The notes under the pieces are model-generated. The model saw only the letters and a program-made list of their open reading frames with translations, was not told the DNA's origin and made no database searches. This document shows, piece after piece, positions 14,734 through 20,307 of a stretch of DNA of 42,181 nucleotides; the first letter of the stretch is position 1; each line of letters starts with the position of its first letter. The stretch comes from a virus, in IMG/VR virus record IMGVR_UViG_3300009610_000049, positions 1 to 42,181 of that record; one strand, written 5' to 3'. The position numbers and the translations under genes are program-made.

Positions 14734-15231
14734 TTATGAACGGGGTGAAGTGGACAGGGCCCACTTAATGACTTCGATATCCCCAGCCATGGCATACATA
14801 GCAATCAAGCCTAGGCACTTCTGGCGGCGCTGGCTTTCGGTAAATTGGGGGTAAGCAATGCCATACTTAGTGTACGCAAAGACTTCCAATTCAACCGTGC
14901 TACGGTTCTCTAGAACGTGCTCCATCATGGGCGCGCAGTCCCAAAGGGTGTCCCCTGCGGACTTGGGGCCGCATCGCTCTAGCCTAGGCTCTGCCTGTTC
15001 GCAGATATAGGCTTTGTTATATGCGGCTTCCTGCCCTTGTGCCTTGTCCGGGTAGGGAATAGCGTTGTCTACCTTGCCGATATCGGTAAAATCAAACTCC
15101 GGCTGAGTCGGCGCGGCCTCTTCCAGAATGTGAGGCTTAATCCTGGCCCTTGCCTGCTTGCCCTCACGCTCACGTTTTACGGCTGCGGCCTTGCGTACCG
15201 GCTTCTTAGCCGGTTTCGTGGTCTTGCGCAT
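14734..15231 (-). CDS. Protein with histone H1-like basic N-terminal tail
   Basis: 165 residues. Residues 1-33 are a Lys/Ala/Pro/Arg-rich tail (RKTTKPAKKPVRKAAAVK...), like bacterial H1-like DNA-condensing tails. A soluble domain of about 130 residues follows (FDFTDIGKVDNAIPYPDKAQG, then LEVFAYTKYGIAYPQF). Probably binds DNA or RNA through the tail. The ribosome site is AAGGGGA. Two hairpins lie between it and the gene upstream. Family not recognised. Confidence 0.65.
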   Translation of the reverse strand: MRKTTKPAKKPVRKAAAVKREREGKQARARIKPHILEEAAPTQPEFDFTDIGKVDNAIPYPDKAQGQEAAYNKAYICEQAEPRLERCGPKSAGDTLWDCAPMMEHVLENRSTVELEVFAYTKYGIAYPQFTESQRRQKCLGLIAMYAMAGDIEVIKWALSTSPRS

Positions 15232-15251
15232 TAGTGTATCCCCTTAGAGTG

Positions 15252-15272
15252 ACGGCCCCATATAGGGGCCGT
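15252..15272. other. Perfect intergenic hairpin
   Basis: ACGGCCCC-ATATA-GGGGCCGT: an 8-bp perfect stem with a 5-nt loop, 20 bp upstream of the start at 15231 and with no T-run. More likely an mRNA processing or stability element than a terminator. The 10-mer TAGAGTGACG occurs beside it and again 40 bp on. Confidence 0.6.
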
Positions 15273-15302
15273 CGTTTGGCCGATAGAGTGACGCATCACG
15301 CT

Positions 15303-15325
15303 ACGGCGGCGCATTGGGCCGCCGT
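15303..15325. other. Perfect intergenic hairpin
   Basis: ACGGCGGC-7 nt-GCCGCCGT: an 8-bp perfect GC-rich stem, 13 bp after the stop at 15339 and with no T-run following. Could protect the 3' end of the upstream message or attenuate transcription. Confidence 0.6.
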
Positions 15326-15338
15326 CCGTGGCGACTAA

Positions 15339-15839
15339 TCAGGCTTCCGCATAGTCCGGGGCGGCCTCTTCCTGCGGGGCACAATCGGCCAGCAGGGATT
15401 CCAGTTCGTCAACGCGGGCCTGCGCAGCATCGCGGGCGCTACGGATAGCAGCCTGCACCAGATCATCACGCTTGGCGATGGCGGCGATCAGGGCACCGTA
15501 GACCTTGTAACCCTGCTTCGTGCCCTTCGGGGCGTCATCGTCAAGCGGCGTCGAATCCAGCACATTGCCAGCCAGATCATAGGCCACAATCTGATAGCCC
15601 TTCTTATCCTCGCCCTTTTCGTTCTGGGCAGACAGATTGACGCGGGACAGGGTAACGAAAGCGACACCGTTCACGGCGGTAGCGGCGACCAGTTTACGGC
15701 CGGTATCCTTGAACGAGCCCGCGACAAAAGCCGTGCCACGGCTCGCCATCTGAGCGGAGGCATATTCGGCGGGCGGCTGGCCGATATTGTCGGTATAGAC
15801 GGAAAGGCCGGCGGCGACGAGCAGATCATTGCGATTCAT
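15339..15839 (-). CDS. Hypothetical protein, first gene after a strong promoter
   Basis: 166 residues. Begins MNRNDLLVAAGLSVY and has a beta-rich middle (ATAVNGVAFVTLSRVNLSA, YQIVAYDLAGNVLDSTPLDDD). The C-terminal helix (LVQAAIRSARDAAQARVDELESLLAD) looks like a coiled coil and ends in an acidic tail. Good AGGA ribosome site. It has its own promoter and is followed by hairpins, so it is probably well expressed. Family not recognised. Confidence 0.68.
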   Translation of the reverse strand: MNRNDLLVAAGLSVYTDNIGQPPAEYASAQMASRGTAFVAGSFKDTGRKLVAATAVNGVAFVTLSRVNLSAQNEKGEDKKGYQIVAYDLAGNVLDSTPLDDDAPKGTKQGYKVYGALIAAIAKRDDLVQAAIRSARDAAQARVDELESLLADCAPQEEAAPDYAEA

Positions 15840-15887
15840 GGCGGTATCCTATTTGGGTAAGTTTTGCGCGCGGGTTGCGCATGGGTG

Positions 15888-15927
15888 ATATTACAGGGTC
15901 TAACGCGGGTGTCAATAGCCTAACGCG
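15888..15927 (-). promoter_or_regulatory. Sigma-70 promoter flanked by CTAACGCG direct repeats
   Basis: Leftward TTGACA (15910-15915), 16 bp, TAATAT (15888-15893). Two direct copies of CTAACGCG (plus strand, 15900-15907 and 15920-15927) lie 20 bp apart, one in the spacer and one just upstream of the -35, a layout expected for a regulator site. An 11-base match (GGTCTAACGCG) recurs in the control region at 19582-19592. Confidence 0.7.
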
Positions 15928-15946
15928 ATTTTCTTACAACTATTTT

Positions 15947-16183
15947 CTATCTCCGTTCCCCCTCACAATTCCAGTCATTCACCACGGTTACGCCCCTGCG
16001 CTCATGGTGGTAACCGTGCCCGATGCTAACGGTATGCGTCACGGGTAGCTCAGTGCCGTCATAGCTTATGCTTCCGGGCTCCCACTGAATCAGGATTTGA
16101 TTCCCGCATTGGAATAGGTCCGCGATTACATACGAATCATAATCGGTCAAATGGACCCATGCGCCAGTGTATATGCAGGCCAT
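15947..16183 (-). CDS. Hypothetical small protein
   Basis: 78 residues, beta-rich and Tyr/Trp/His-containing (GAWVHLTDYDSYVIADLFQCGNQ, TVSIGHGYHHERRG). TAATG overlap with the upstream gene's stop. Its own stop lies just upstream of the promoter at 15888-15927. No family recognised. Confidence 0.55.
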   Translation of the reverse strand: MACIYTGAWVHLTDYDSYVIADLFQCGNQILIQWEPGSISYDGTELPVTHTVSIGHGYHHERRGVTVVNDWNCEGERR

Positions 16184-16467
16184 TAGAAAAGGTACTCCGG
16201 TTCATCGGGCTCAGTCACGCCCCGGTAATTGTCCATTTCCTTATACTTATACTCCCCCGGTCCCGCCATATAGAGCCGGTTAGCAATTCGCTCTAGCCCT
16301 TTGGGGAGGGAATCAACGCTGATTAGGTCGCCATCTAGGCGGTATATCGGTTCGCTTACGCTTACCTCTTCCGGATTCCAAAGGCTGCCCCGGTAAATCA
16401 CTAGCGCATATTCGCAGGACAAAACGCGACCGTCATCTAGCTCGAAACTGGTATTTATAACGCTCAT
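16183..16467 (-). CDS. Hypothetical small acidic protein
   Basis: 94 residues from the ATG that makes an ATGA overlap with the upstream stop; a start five codons earlier is possible. Predicted beta-rich (SFELDDGRVLSCEYALVIYRG, PIYRLDGDLISVDSLP) with an acidic end (TEPDEPEYLF). Coupled to both neighbours. No family recognised. Confidence 0.55.
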   Translation of the reverse strand: MSVINTSFELDDGRVLSCEYALVIYRGSLWNPEEVSVSEPIYRLDGDLISVDSLPKGLERIANRLYMAGPGEYKYKEMDNYRGVTEPDEPEYLF

Positions 16468-16646
16468 GGTTTTGTCCCGCAATCGCTTAGGAATCGGTCA
16501 GCATCGAATGCCTTATTGGTGGCCTTGATACAGGCGGCGATTGCTTGGCAATCAGCGGCCCATTGTGCGCGTGCCTCAGGTAGCAGGAAATGCGGACGGG
16601 TGCGCGCCAGTGTATCTGATAGCGCAACATAGTCTTTTCTAGTCAT
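16464..16646 (-). CDS. Hypothetical 60-residue protein
   Basis: Helical, Ala-rich (MTRKDYVALSDTLARTRPHF, then AQWAADCQAIAACIKATNKAFDADRFL). Overlaps the upstream membrane-protein gene by 8 bp and the next gene by ATGA. Function unknown. Confidence 0.5.
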   Translation of the reverse strand: MTRKDYVALSDTLARTRPHFLLPEARAQWAADCQAIAACIKATNKAFDADRFLSDCGTKP

Positions 16647-16986
16647 GGCGGCTGGCCTTTAGTTGTTCGTAGCGGTCCCAATCTTCACTGGAGCATGGGA
16701 AGCGTTCCACCATGTCAGACAAGACCTTAAATTCTTCGTCTAGCCTCTTCCCCTCTTCCTCTAGGTGATTCATATAAAGGCCGTACAGGATGAAGGGGGC
16801 AAACAGTAGGCCAGCGGCCCATGCCATAGTCTCGCCGTTTAGGGGCTGGTCACCATAGGCCACAAGGCCCCACAAGATAAGCCCCCACCCAATGGCTAGG
16901 AATAGCAGCTTAATCGCCCCCCTGATAAGGGCAGGCCACGCCACGGCCACGACTAGCAGGCCAAGCATACAGGCTAGGACGGTCAC
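16639..16986 (-). CDS. Membrane protein with about three transmembrane segments, GTG start
   Basis: 115 residues from a GTG that makes a GTGA overlap with the upstream stop and has GGGAG nine bases upstream; a GTG six codons earlier (17004) is the alternative. Hydrophobic segments lie at about residues 2-22 (VLACMLGLLVVAVAWPALI), 25-45 (AIKLLFLAIGWGLILWGLVAY) and 53-72, followed by a charged coiled-coil-like tail (MNHLEEEGKRLDEEFKVL). It might be holin-like, but its place in the early arm argues for an early membrane role. Confidence 0.6.
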   Translation of the reverse strand: MTVLACMLGLLVVAVAWPALIRGAIKLLFLAIGWGLILWGLVAYGDQPLNGETMAWAAGLLFAPFILYGLYMNHLEEEGKRLDEEFKVLSDMVERFPCSSEDWDRYEQLKASRHD

Positions 16987-17222
16987 GGCTTGGCGCTCCC
17001 GCACGTGGGGAAGATAAGGCCAGACGCGGCCTTAGAATCCGTGAAGCCTCGCCCCTTGCGAAGCTGGTACGCCGTGAAGCCTCGCGCGCAACATTCGCGG
17101 GACGCGATACTATGCCATGCGGCGTCATTGTTGCGGCCGTCTAGGATGACCAGTGAACGGTCACCCACACCGGGGGACAGGTTCCCGGCTAGGTCGGACT
17201 TGTAAAATTCAGCATAAATCAT
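16983..17222 (-). CDS. Hypothetical small protein
   Basis: 79 residues. MIYAEFYKSDLAGNLSPGVGDRSLVILDGRNN, then ASRECCARGFTAYQLRKGRGF. The look (modified-substrate-like CxxGF, beta-alpha) is not diagnostic. The leader GAAAGAGCCGCCATG resembles those of two other early genes. A GC hairpin lies just upstream. Function unknown. Confidence 0.55.
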   Translation of the reverse strand: MIYAEFYKSDLAGNLSPGVGDRSLVILDGRNNDAAWHSIASRECCARGFTAYQLRKGRGFTDSKAASGLIFPTCGSAKP

Positions 17223-17258
17223 GGCGGCTCTTTCGTCCTGTATATGGGGCGGTAGGGT

Positions 17259-17278
17259 GGGGGCCCTTTCGGGCCCCC
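17259..17278 (-). other. Hairpin with a GAAA tetraloop
   Basis: Leftward GGGGGCCC-GAAA-GGGCCCCC: an 8-bp pure G/C stem capped by a GNRA tetraloop, placed 9 bp after the stop of the DUF932 gene and with no T-run. Very stable in RNA; probably an mRNA 3'-end protector or transcription attenuator. Confidence 0.65.
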
Positions 17279-17287
17279 GGTTCCGGC

Positions 17288-18121
17288 TTAGGCGGCCTTG
17301 AGTTCTTTCATGCGCTCGGCCAGCGTCCAGAGGGCGCGATTGATTTTGACGTTCTGGTCAATGCCGGTAACCTCGCGCGTCGTGCTACGGCGGCCGGTCG
17401 CATTGCGGCCCCGGATGCCTCCCTTAATCATGTTTTCCTGTACGCGGTTAAACGTAGTCCAAAGGTCTGCGCCGTCATCCTCCCAGCGGCGGGGGCGCAG
17501 AAGGGCAGCGGCCGTGATCGGGGCCGGGGCTTCGTCCGTGTCATATTTCAGGGTAAGCGCGGCCTCTGCAAAGGCGCTTTGCTCGCTGGTCAAAAGCTTG
17601 ATCCCTGCCATTTCGTTTCGGCTTTCGTCTACGGCCTTGAAACCGTCCACGACCGTGAATGCCCCTTCAATTACGTCGTCCACGATATTACCCTTGTGAC
17701 GGACGCGAATATCGGCCATCTTGTCACCGCAAACCATGCCATTCATACAGACGAAGCGGAAACGGCCAGCAAGCATCTGATAAGAGCTAGTCCCGTCATG
17801 GCTGTTAATCAGGATGACTTCGTTAGCCTCTCCCGCGTTGATTTGCGACTCATGGCGCAGGCGCAGCATATGCTTCGTGAATTCGGCTTTGCCCGGTACG
17901 CGGGTGCGGGACTGGCCGACCATGAAAGGCGCGAAGCCTTCGCGGCGCAGACCGGCCAGCACGTCAGCCGTAGGGACGAACGTGTAACGGTCACTGCGGG
18001 AGCCATGCGGTTCACTGGCGAAAATGGAAGGGGCGACGCGCATGATCTGCGCGTCGGAAAGGGCATGGTCGGCGCGGTACTGAACGGGGGCGGCGAAACG
18101 GGTAGCGAGGGCGGAGGTCAT
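17288..18121 (-). CDS. DUF932 family protein
   Basis: 277 residues. The central segment INSHDGTSSYQMLAG (about 104-118) followed by FRFVCMNGMVCG is the usual signature of DUF932, a family common in phages and plasmids whose biochemical role is unsettled. The N-terminus holds VPTADVLAGLRREGF, also typical. The C-terminus is basic (GRNATGRRSTTREVTG). It has its own promoter with an overlapping dyad operator (18159-18194) and a hairpin after the stop, so it is regulated apart from its neighbours and probably well expressed. Confidence 0.8.
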   Translation of the reverse strand: MTSALATRFAAPVQYRADHALSDAQIMRVAPSIFASEPHGSRSDRYTFVPTADVLAGLRREGFAPFMVGQSRTRVPGKAEFTKHMLRLRHESQINAGEANEVILINSHDGTSSYQMLAGRFRFVCMNGMVCGDKMADIRVRHKGNIVDDVIEGAFTVVDGFKAVDESRNEMAGIKLLTSEQSAFAEAALTLKYDTDEAPAPITAAALLRPRRWEDDGADLWTTFNRVQENMIKGGIRGRNATGRRSTTREVTGIDQNVKINRALWTLAERMKELKAA

Positions 18122-18158
18122 GGCTATTTATTCCTATGTGATTGCGGGGTGAGTGGCT

Positions 18159-18194
18159 AGATTAGGGGTTTAGGGGCTGGGTGTCAACCCCTAA
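18159..18194 (-). promoter_or_regulatory. Sigma-70 promoter overlapped by a dyad operator
   Basis: Leftward TTGACA (18182-18187), exactly 17 bp, TAATCT (18159-18164). A perfect inverted repeat, TTAGGGGTT (18162-18170) and AACCCCTAA (18186-18194), covers both hexamers, the geometry of a repressor site. An extra TTAGGGG follows directly at 18170-18176. Confidence 0.72.
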
Positions 18195-18219
18195 ATCAGA
18201 CATTTTTATGAATAGGGAT

Positions 18220-18303
18220 TCACTGCCAGAGGTAGCGACGGAACATGGCACGATGAACCGTTAACGCGGCGGCGACGCAAAGCCCCACAATCGCGGCCGT
18301 CAT
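18220..18303 (-). CDS. 27-residue membrane micropeptide
   Basis: Short frame MTAAIVGLCVAAALTVHRAMFRRYLWQ, with the ATG one base from the upstream stop. Residues 3-16 are hydrophobic, followed by a basic end, so a small single-span protein is plausible. No strong ribosome site, so expression would rely on coupling with the upstream gene. Moderate to low confidence that it is real. Confidence 0.42.
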   Translation of the reverse strand: MTAAIVGLCVAAALTVHRAMFRRYLWQ

Positions 18304-18304
18304 G

Positions 18305-18580
18305 TTAGCGGTTCCCGTGGTACTGAACGAGGATTAGCGCGTCATCGTTTGCCGGGTTGGCGATGGCCGTATATACAACGTCCGTGGCTTCCGGGTTGAC
18401 GGTCTTGTATACCGTTTCAAAGTACAATTGCGCGGCCTCTACCTCTGCGCGCGTGCAACCGCTAAAAGAGTGGTAGCCGTACACGCGCGAACCGTGGCCG
18501 ACCATGGAAACCTTTAGGCGCGTCCCTTTGGTGGCGGTTGTGGGCAGGAAGCGGACTGCGATTAGGCGCGTTGCTTTCAT
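18305..18580 (-). CDS. Hypothetical early protein
   Basis: 91 residues, no signal or membrane segment. Basic N-terminal strand (KATRLIAVRFLPTTATKGTRLKVS), a middle with SRVYGYHSFSGCTRAEVEAAQLYFETVYK, and a C-terminal strand (DDALILVQYHGNR). Three bases after the previous gene. Family not recognised. Confidence 0.55.
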   Translation of the reverse strand: MKATRLIAVRFLPTTATKGTRLKVSMVGHGSRVYGYHSFSGCTRAEVEAAQLYFETVYKTVNPEATDVVYTAIANPANDDALILVQYHGNR

Positions 18581-18583
18581 GGC

Positions 18584-18775
18584 TTAACCCTCCCCAGCCG
18601 GACGGACTTCGACGGTATCGCCCCAGCGTCGCGCATCCGCTACCAGTTCCGCGATGACCTTCGCGCATACGTCGGGATAGATATTGGAGGGAGTGTAGGA
18701 CTCCACGACTGCGCCGCGACGGATGCGGACATAGACGACTGTCTTAATGCTGGGGAGGTTCGGGGCGTCGCTCAT
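18584..18775 (-). CDS. Hypothetical early protein
   Basis: 63 residues: SIKTVVYVRIRRGAVVESY, then CAKVIAELVADARRWGDTVEVRP. A beta-beta-alpha-beta pattern seems likely. Its leader (ATAGGACTAAAGAGCCATG) is identical to that of the first gene of the unit, suggesting matched translation. Function unknown. Confidence 0.58.
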   Translation of the reverse strand: MSDAPNLPSIKTVVYVRIRRGAVVESYTPSNIYPDVCAKVIAELVADARRWGDTVEVRPAGEG

Positions 18776-18792
18776 GGCTCTTTAGTCCTATG
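18773..18792 (-). repeat. 20-bp duplicated translation leader (copy at 19181-19200)
   Basis: CATGGCTCTTTAGTCCTATG (plus strand) occurs exactly at 18773-18792 and at 19181-19200. Each copy covers the start codon, the AGGA ribosome site and the upstream bases of an early gene. Degenerate versions precede the genes starting at 18121 and 17222. Confidence 0.75.
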
Positions 18793-18813
18793 GTGGGTGA
18801 TGGGGTTTAGGAT

Positions 18814-18839
18814 GCTGCCCCCTCGCGGGAAGGGGCAGC
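18814..18839. other. Perfect intergenic hairpin
   Basis: GCTGCCCC (18814-18821) and GGGGCAGC (18832-18839), an 8-bp stem with a 10-nt loop, 11 bp after the stop at 18851. No T-run, so an attenuator or mRNA stabiliser rather than a classical terminator. Confidence 0.6.
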
Positions 18840-18850
18840 GGCCTAGGCCC

Positions 18851-19183
18851 TTAAACGCGCGCCACAAGGGCCGCCATTTCATCGCCCCCGGTATAGTCGG
18901 CGATGAGTTCCGAACCGTCGTGCGCGTTGCCATATATGAGGTATGCGGTTCCGATGCGCTCGCCGGTCGCCTTACGAAAGCGAATGCGATCCTCGCCAGT
19001 GGTCGCCATCGCGGCCAGAATGGTCATGCGGTCTGCGGACTGTTTAACGGTCCATTCCTCGCCGTCCTGAACGCTTACCACATAGCCGGCCTCTAGGGCT
19101 AGGCGGATCAGGCGACGCGCTTTCACGGCCTCGCCAGTGCTGGCAAAGCGGTCTAGGGCAATGCGGGTATCTGCTACGTTCAT
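18851..19183 (-). CDS. Hypothetical protein, first gene of the leftward unit
   Basis: 110 residues, no signal or membrane segment. Helical N-terminus (DTRIALDRFASTGEAVKARRLIRLALEAG), then strands (YVVSVQDGEEWTVKQS, RIGTAYLIYGN), with an acidic patch near the end. As the first early gene behind the operator-bearing promoter, it may well be a host-takeover protein. No family recognised. Confidence 0.6.
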   Translation of the reverse strand: MNVADTRIALDRFASTGEAVKARRLIRLALEAGYVVSVQDGEEWTVKQSADRMTILAAMATTGEDRIRFRKATGERIGTAYLIYGNAHDGSELIADYTGGDEMAALVARV

Positions 19184-19257
19184 GGCTCTTTAGTCCTATG
19201 TTGTTTGAGAGGGTGGGGCGGATGGCTGTTTTGCCGGTGTGGTCGTGGTGCGGAGCC

Positions 19258-19288
19258 ATTATCGCGTCACCCCCGCTATTCAGGTCAA
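19258..19288 (-). promoter_or_regulatory. Leftward early promoter
   Basis: Leftward TTGACC (19283-19288) and GATAAT (19258-19263) with a long 19-bp spacer. Transcription would begin near 19251, about 70 bp before the first early ATG. The operator GACGAACGGT stands one base upstream of the -35, exactly as at 4480-4519. Confidence 0.55.
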
Positions 19289-19289
19289 T

Positions 19290-19321
19290 ACCGTTCGTCC
19301 CCCCCGTTGCTACCGTTCGTC
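19290..19321 (-). promoter_or_regulatory. Two tandem GACGAACGGT boxes, 22 bp apart
   Basis: Identical 10-mers at 19290-19299 and 19312-19321 in the same orientation. Their starts are 22 bp apart, about two helical turns, so two bound proteins would face the same side of the DNA just upstream of the -35 box. Confidence 0.55.
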
Positions 19322-19436
19322 GGTTGAGAGGGGTTCTAGGGGTCCGGTGGGCAGTTCCAAAGCGCGGGAGCCGGACCCCTCGCTAAGTCGCTGAATTCGC
19401 AGGGGTTTATATGGTGGGGTCCAGGGGGTCTGACCT

Positions 19437-19515
19437 CTTTTAATAATAGGTAATAAGAGAGAGAAAACAGTAAAAAACGTAAATCCTTAAAGAGTCCTAT
19501 AAATGCGTTTGAAAA
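19437..19515. other. AT-rich tract in the control region
   Basis: A roughly 80-bp A/T-rich, purine-biased stretch (TTTTAATAATAGGTAATAAGAG..., AAAAACG, CCTATAAATG) in otherwise GC-rich DNA. It could be a DNA-unwinding element of an origin or contain promoter elements (TATAAA at 19498-19503 without a clear -35). No iterons or DnaA boxes were seen. Confidence 0.35.
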
Positions 19516-19730
19516 GGGGGGGTGACCCCTAACCCCTGACCCTACCGGGGCTGACCTTTGGAGGGGCCGCCCTCGCTCCCCGGTCTAACGCGCAAAGCCC
19601 TAGATTCAAGGCATAAACGGCGAATTTCAACGCGCGGCTACCCCCCCGCCACCGCCCTAGCTTGGAGGGGTCCGGGCTCACTGGCGGGGCTTACAGGCCC
19701 GGCTTCAGCTACCTGAATAGGGAGGGCCTA

Positions 19731-19746
19731 TGTTCCACGTGGAACC
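19731..19746. other. parS: parS-like ParB-binding site 1
   Basis: TGTTCCACGTGGAACC: the 14-bp core GTTCCACGTGGAAC is a perfect palindrome matching the known chromosomal parS consensus TGTTNCACGTGNAACA at 15 of 16 positions. No parA/parB was found in the window. Confidence 0.82.
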
Positions 19747-19774
19747 ATCACCCGGCCCCGGTCTGGGGGCTCGC

Positions 19775-19868
19775 GTCGCATGAGTGCGCAATGCGCACAC
19801 TGTTCCACGTGGAACATGCGTCGTCCTACGCATGCGACCATAGCGCGTCCGCTTCCATCGCATGCGAT
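19775..19868. repeat. Cluster of GCATGC/TGCGCA palindromes around parS
   Basis: GTCGCATGAG (19775), TGCGCA-A-TGCGCA (19785-19797), ATGCGTCG (19816), CGCATGCGAC (19829-19838) and the perfect 12-bp palindrome ATCGCATGCGAT (19857-19868). The spacing is irregular, about 20-35 bp. They surround the second parS and suggest further protein sites. Confidence 0.5.
19801..19816. other. parS: parS-like ParB-binding site 2
   Basis: TGTTCCACGTGGAACA: a perfect 16-bp palindrome that fits the parS consensus at every position, 70 bp from the first site. Confidence 0.85.
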
Positions 19869-20004
19869 CTACCTGCTGGGGGTGCCTATTCAGATACCTT
19901 AATCCGATGCCGGGGGATGGCCGAAGAAGTGGCGGCCCTCGCTAGCTAGTACCACCCCCGGACTTAGGAAAAACGAATCCCAGAAAAGCCCCGCAAAACA
20001 AGGT

Positions 20005-20065
20005 GTCTCAAACGCGATGAGACTTCGGATGCCTTATTGACCCTTTACCCCAGACCCCCTATGCG
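20005..20065 (+). promoter_or_regulatory. Possible rightward promoter with upstream inverted repeat
   Basis: GTCTCA (20005-20010) and TGAGAC (20018-20023) form a 6-bp inverted repeat. Then comes TTGACC (20037-20042), 17 bp and TATGCG (20060-20065), a poor -10; TATTCT at 20067-20072 is a better -10 but is badly spaced. The first rightward ATG is at 20080 with only a weak ribosome site, so the leader would be very short or absent. Weak evidence. Confidence 0.35.
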
Positions 20066-20079
20066 GTATTCTAGGCACC

Positions 20080-20307
20080 ATGACCCCTTACCGCGTCGAA
20101 GCCTTTGGAGAGTTGGTGATTCCAAGCGACTGGGTTTTCTATACGCCCATTGCAAGGAGGTTGCATGCCGCGAATAACGAGGAAGCATTAGGGGATTTGA
20201 TACGGCTGATTAGCTGCGTTAGAAGGAGTAGGGCAATCAGATATCAGGCCATTATGGGGAAGGGGTTAACTACTAACTTCGCAGGACACGAAAGGTATCT
20301 ACGATGA
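20080..20307 (+). CDS. Small protein preceding the terminase genes
   Basis: 75 residues. MTPYRVEAFGELVIPSDWVFY, then helical and Arg-rich (PIARRLHAANNEEALGDLIRLISCVRRSRAIRY). Stop overlaps the small terminase start (ATGA), so it is translated with the packaging genes. First gene of the rightward unit; the ribosome site is weak. Could be a regulator or packaging accessory; unidentified. Confidence 0.6.
   Translation: MTPYRVEAFGELVIPSDWVFYTPIARRLHAANNEEALGDLIRLISCVRRSRAIRYQAIMGKGLTTNFAGHERYLR

Larger units (their letters stand above)
19184..20079. other. Divergent non-coding control region
   Basis: About 900 bp between the first leftward and first rightward genes, with no convincing gene. From left to right it holds: the shared leader, the leftward promoter and two operators (19258-19321); an AT-rich tract (19437-19515); poly-C/G stretches; two parS palindromes (19731-19816); GCATGC-type palindromes (19775-19868); an inverted repeat and a weak rightward promoter (20005-20065). 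It probably controls early and late transcription and may hold a replication origin. Confidence 0.7.

Noticed and set aside
17153-18160. Rightward 335-residue open frame
   Set aside because: Mirror of the DUF932 gene, whose signature is convincing; GC-rich DNA makes long antisense frames likely.
19662-19949. Rightward 95-residue open frame across the parS cluster
   Set aside because: No ribosome site, atypical composition, and it reads through two palindromes that explain the sequence better.
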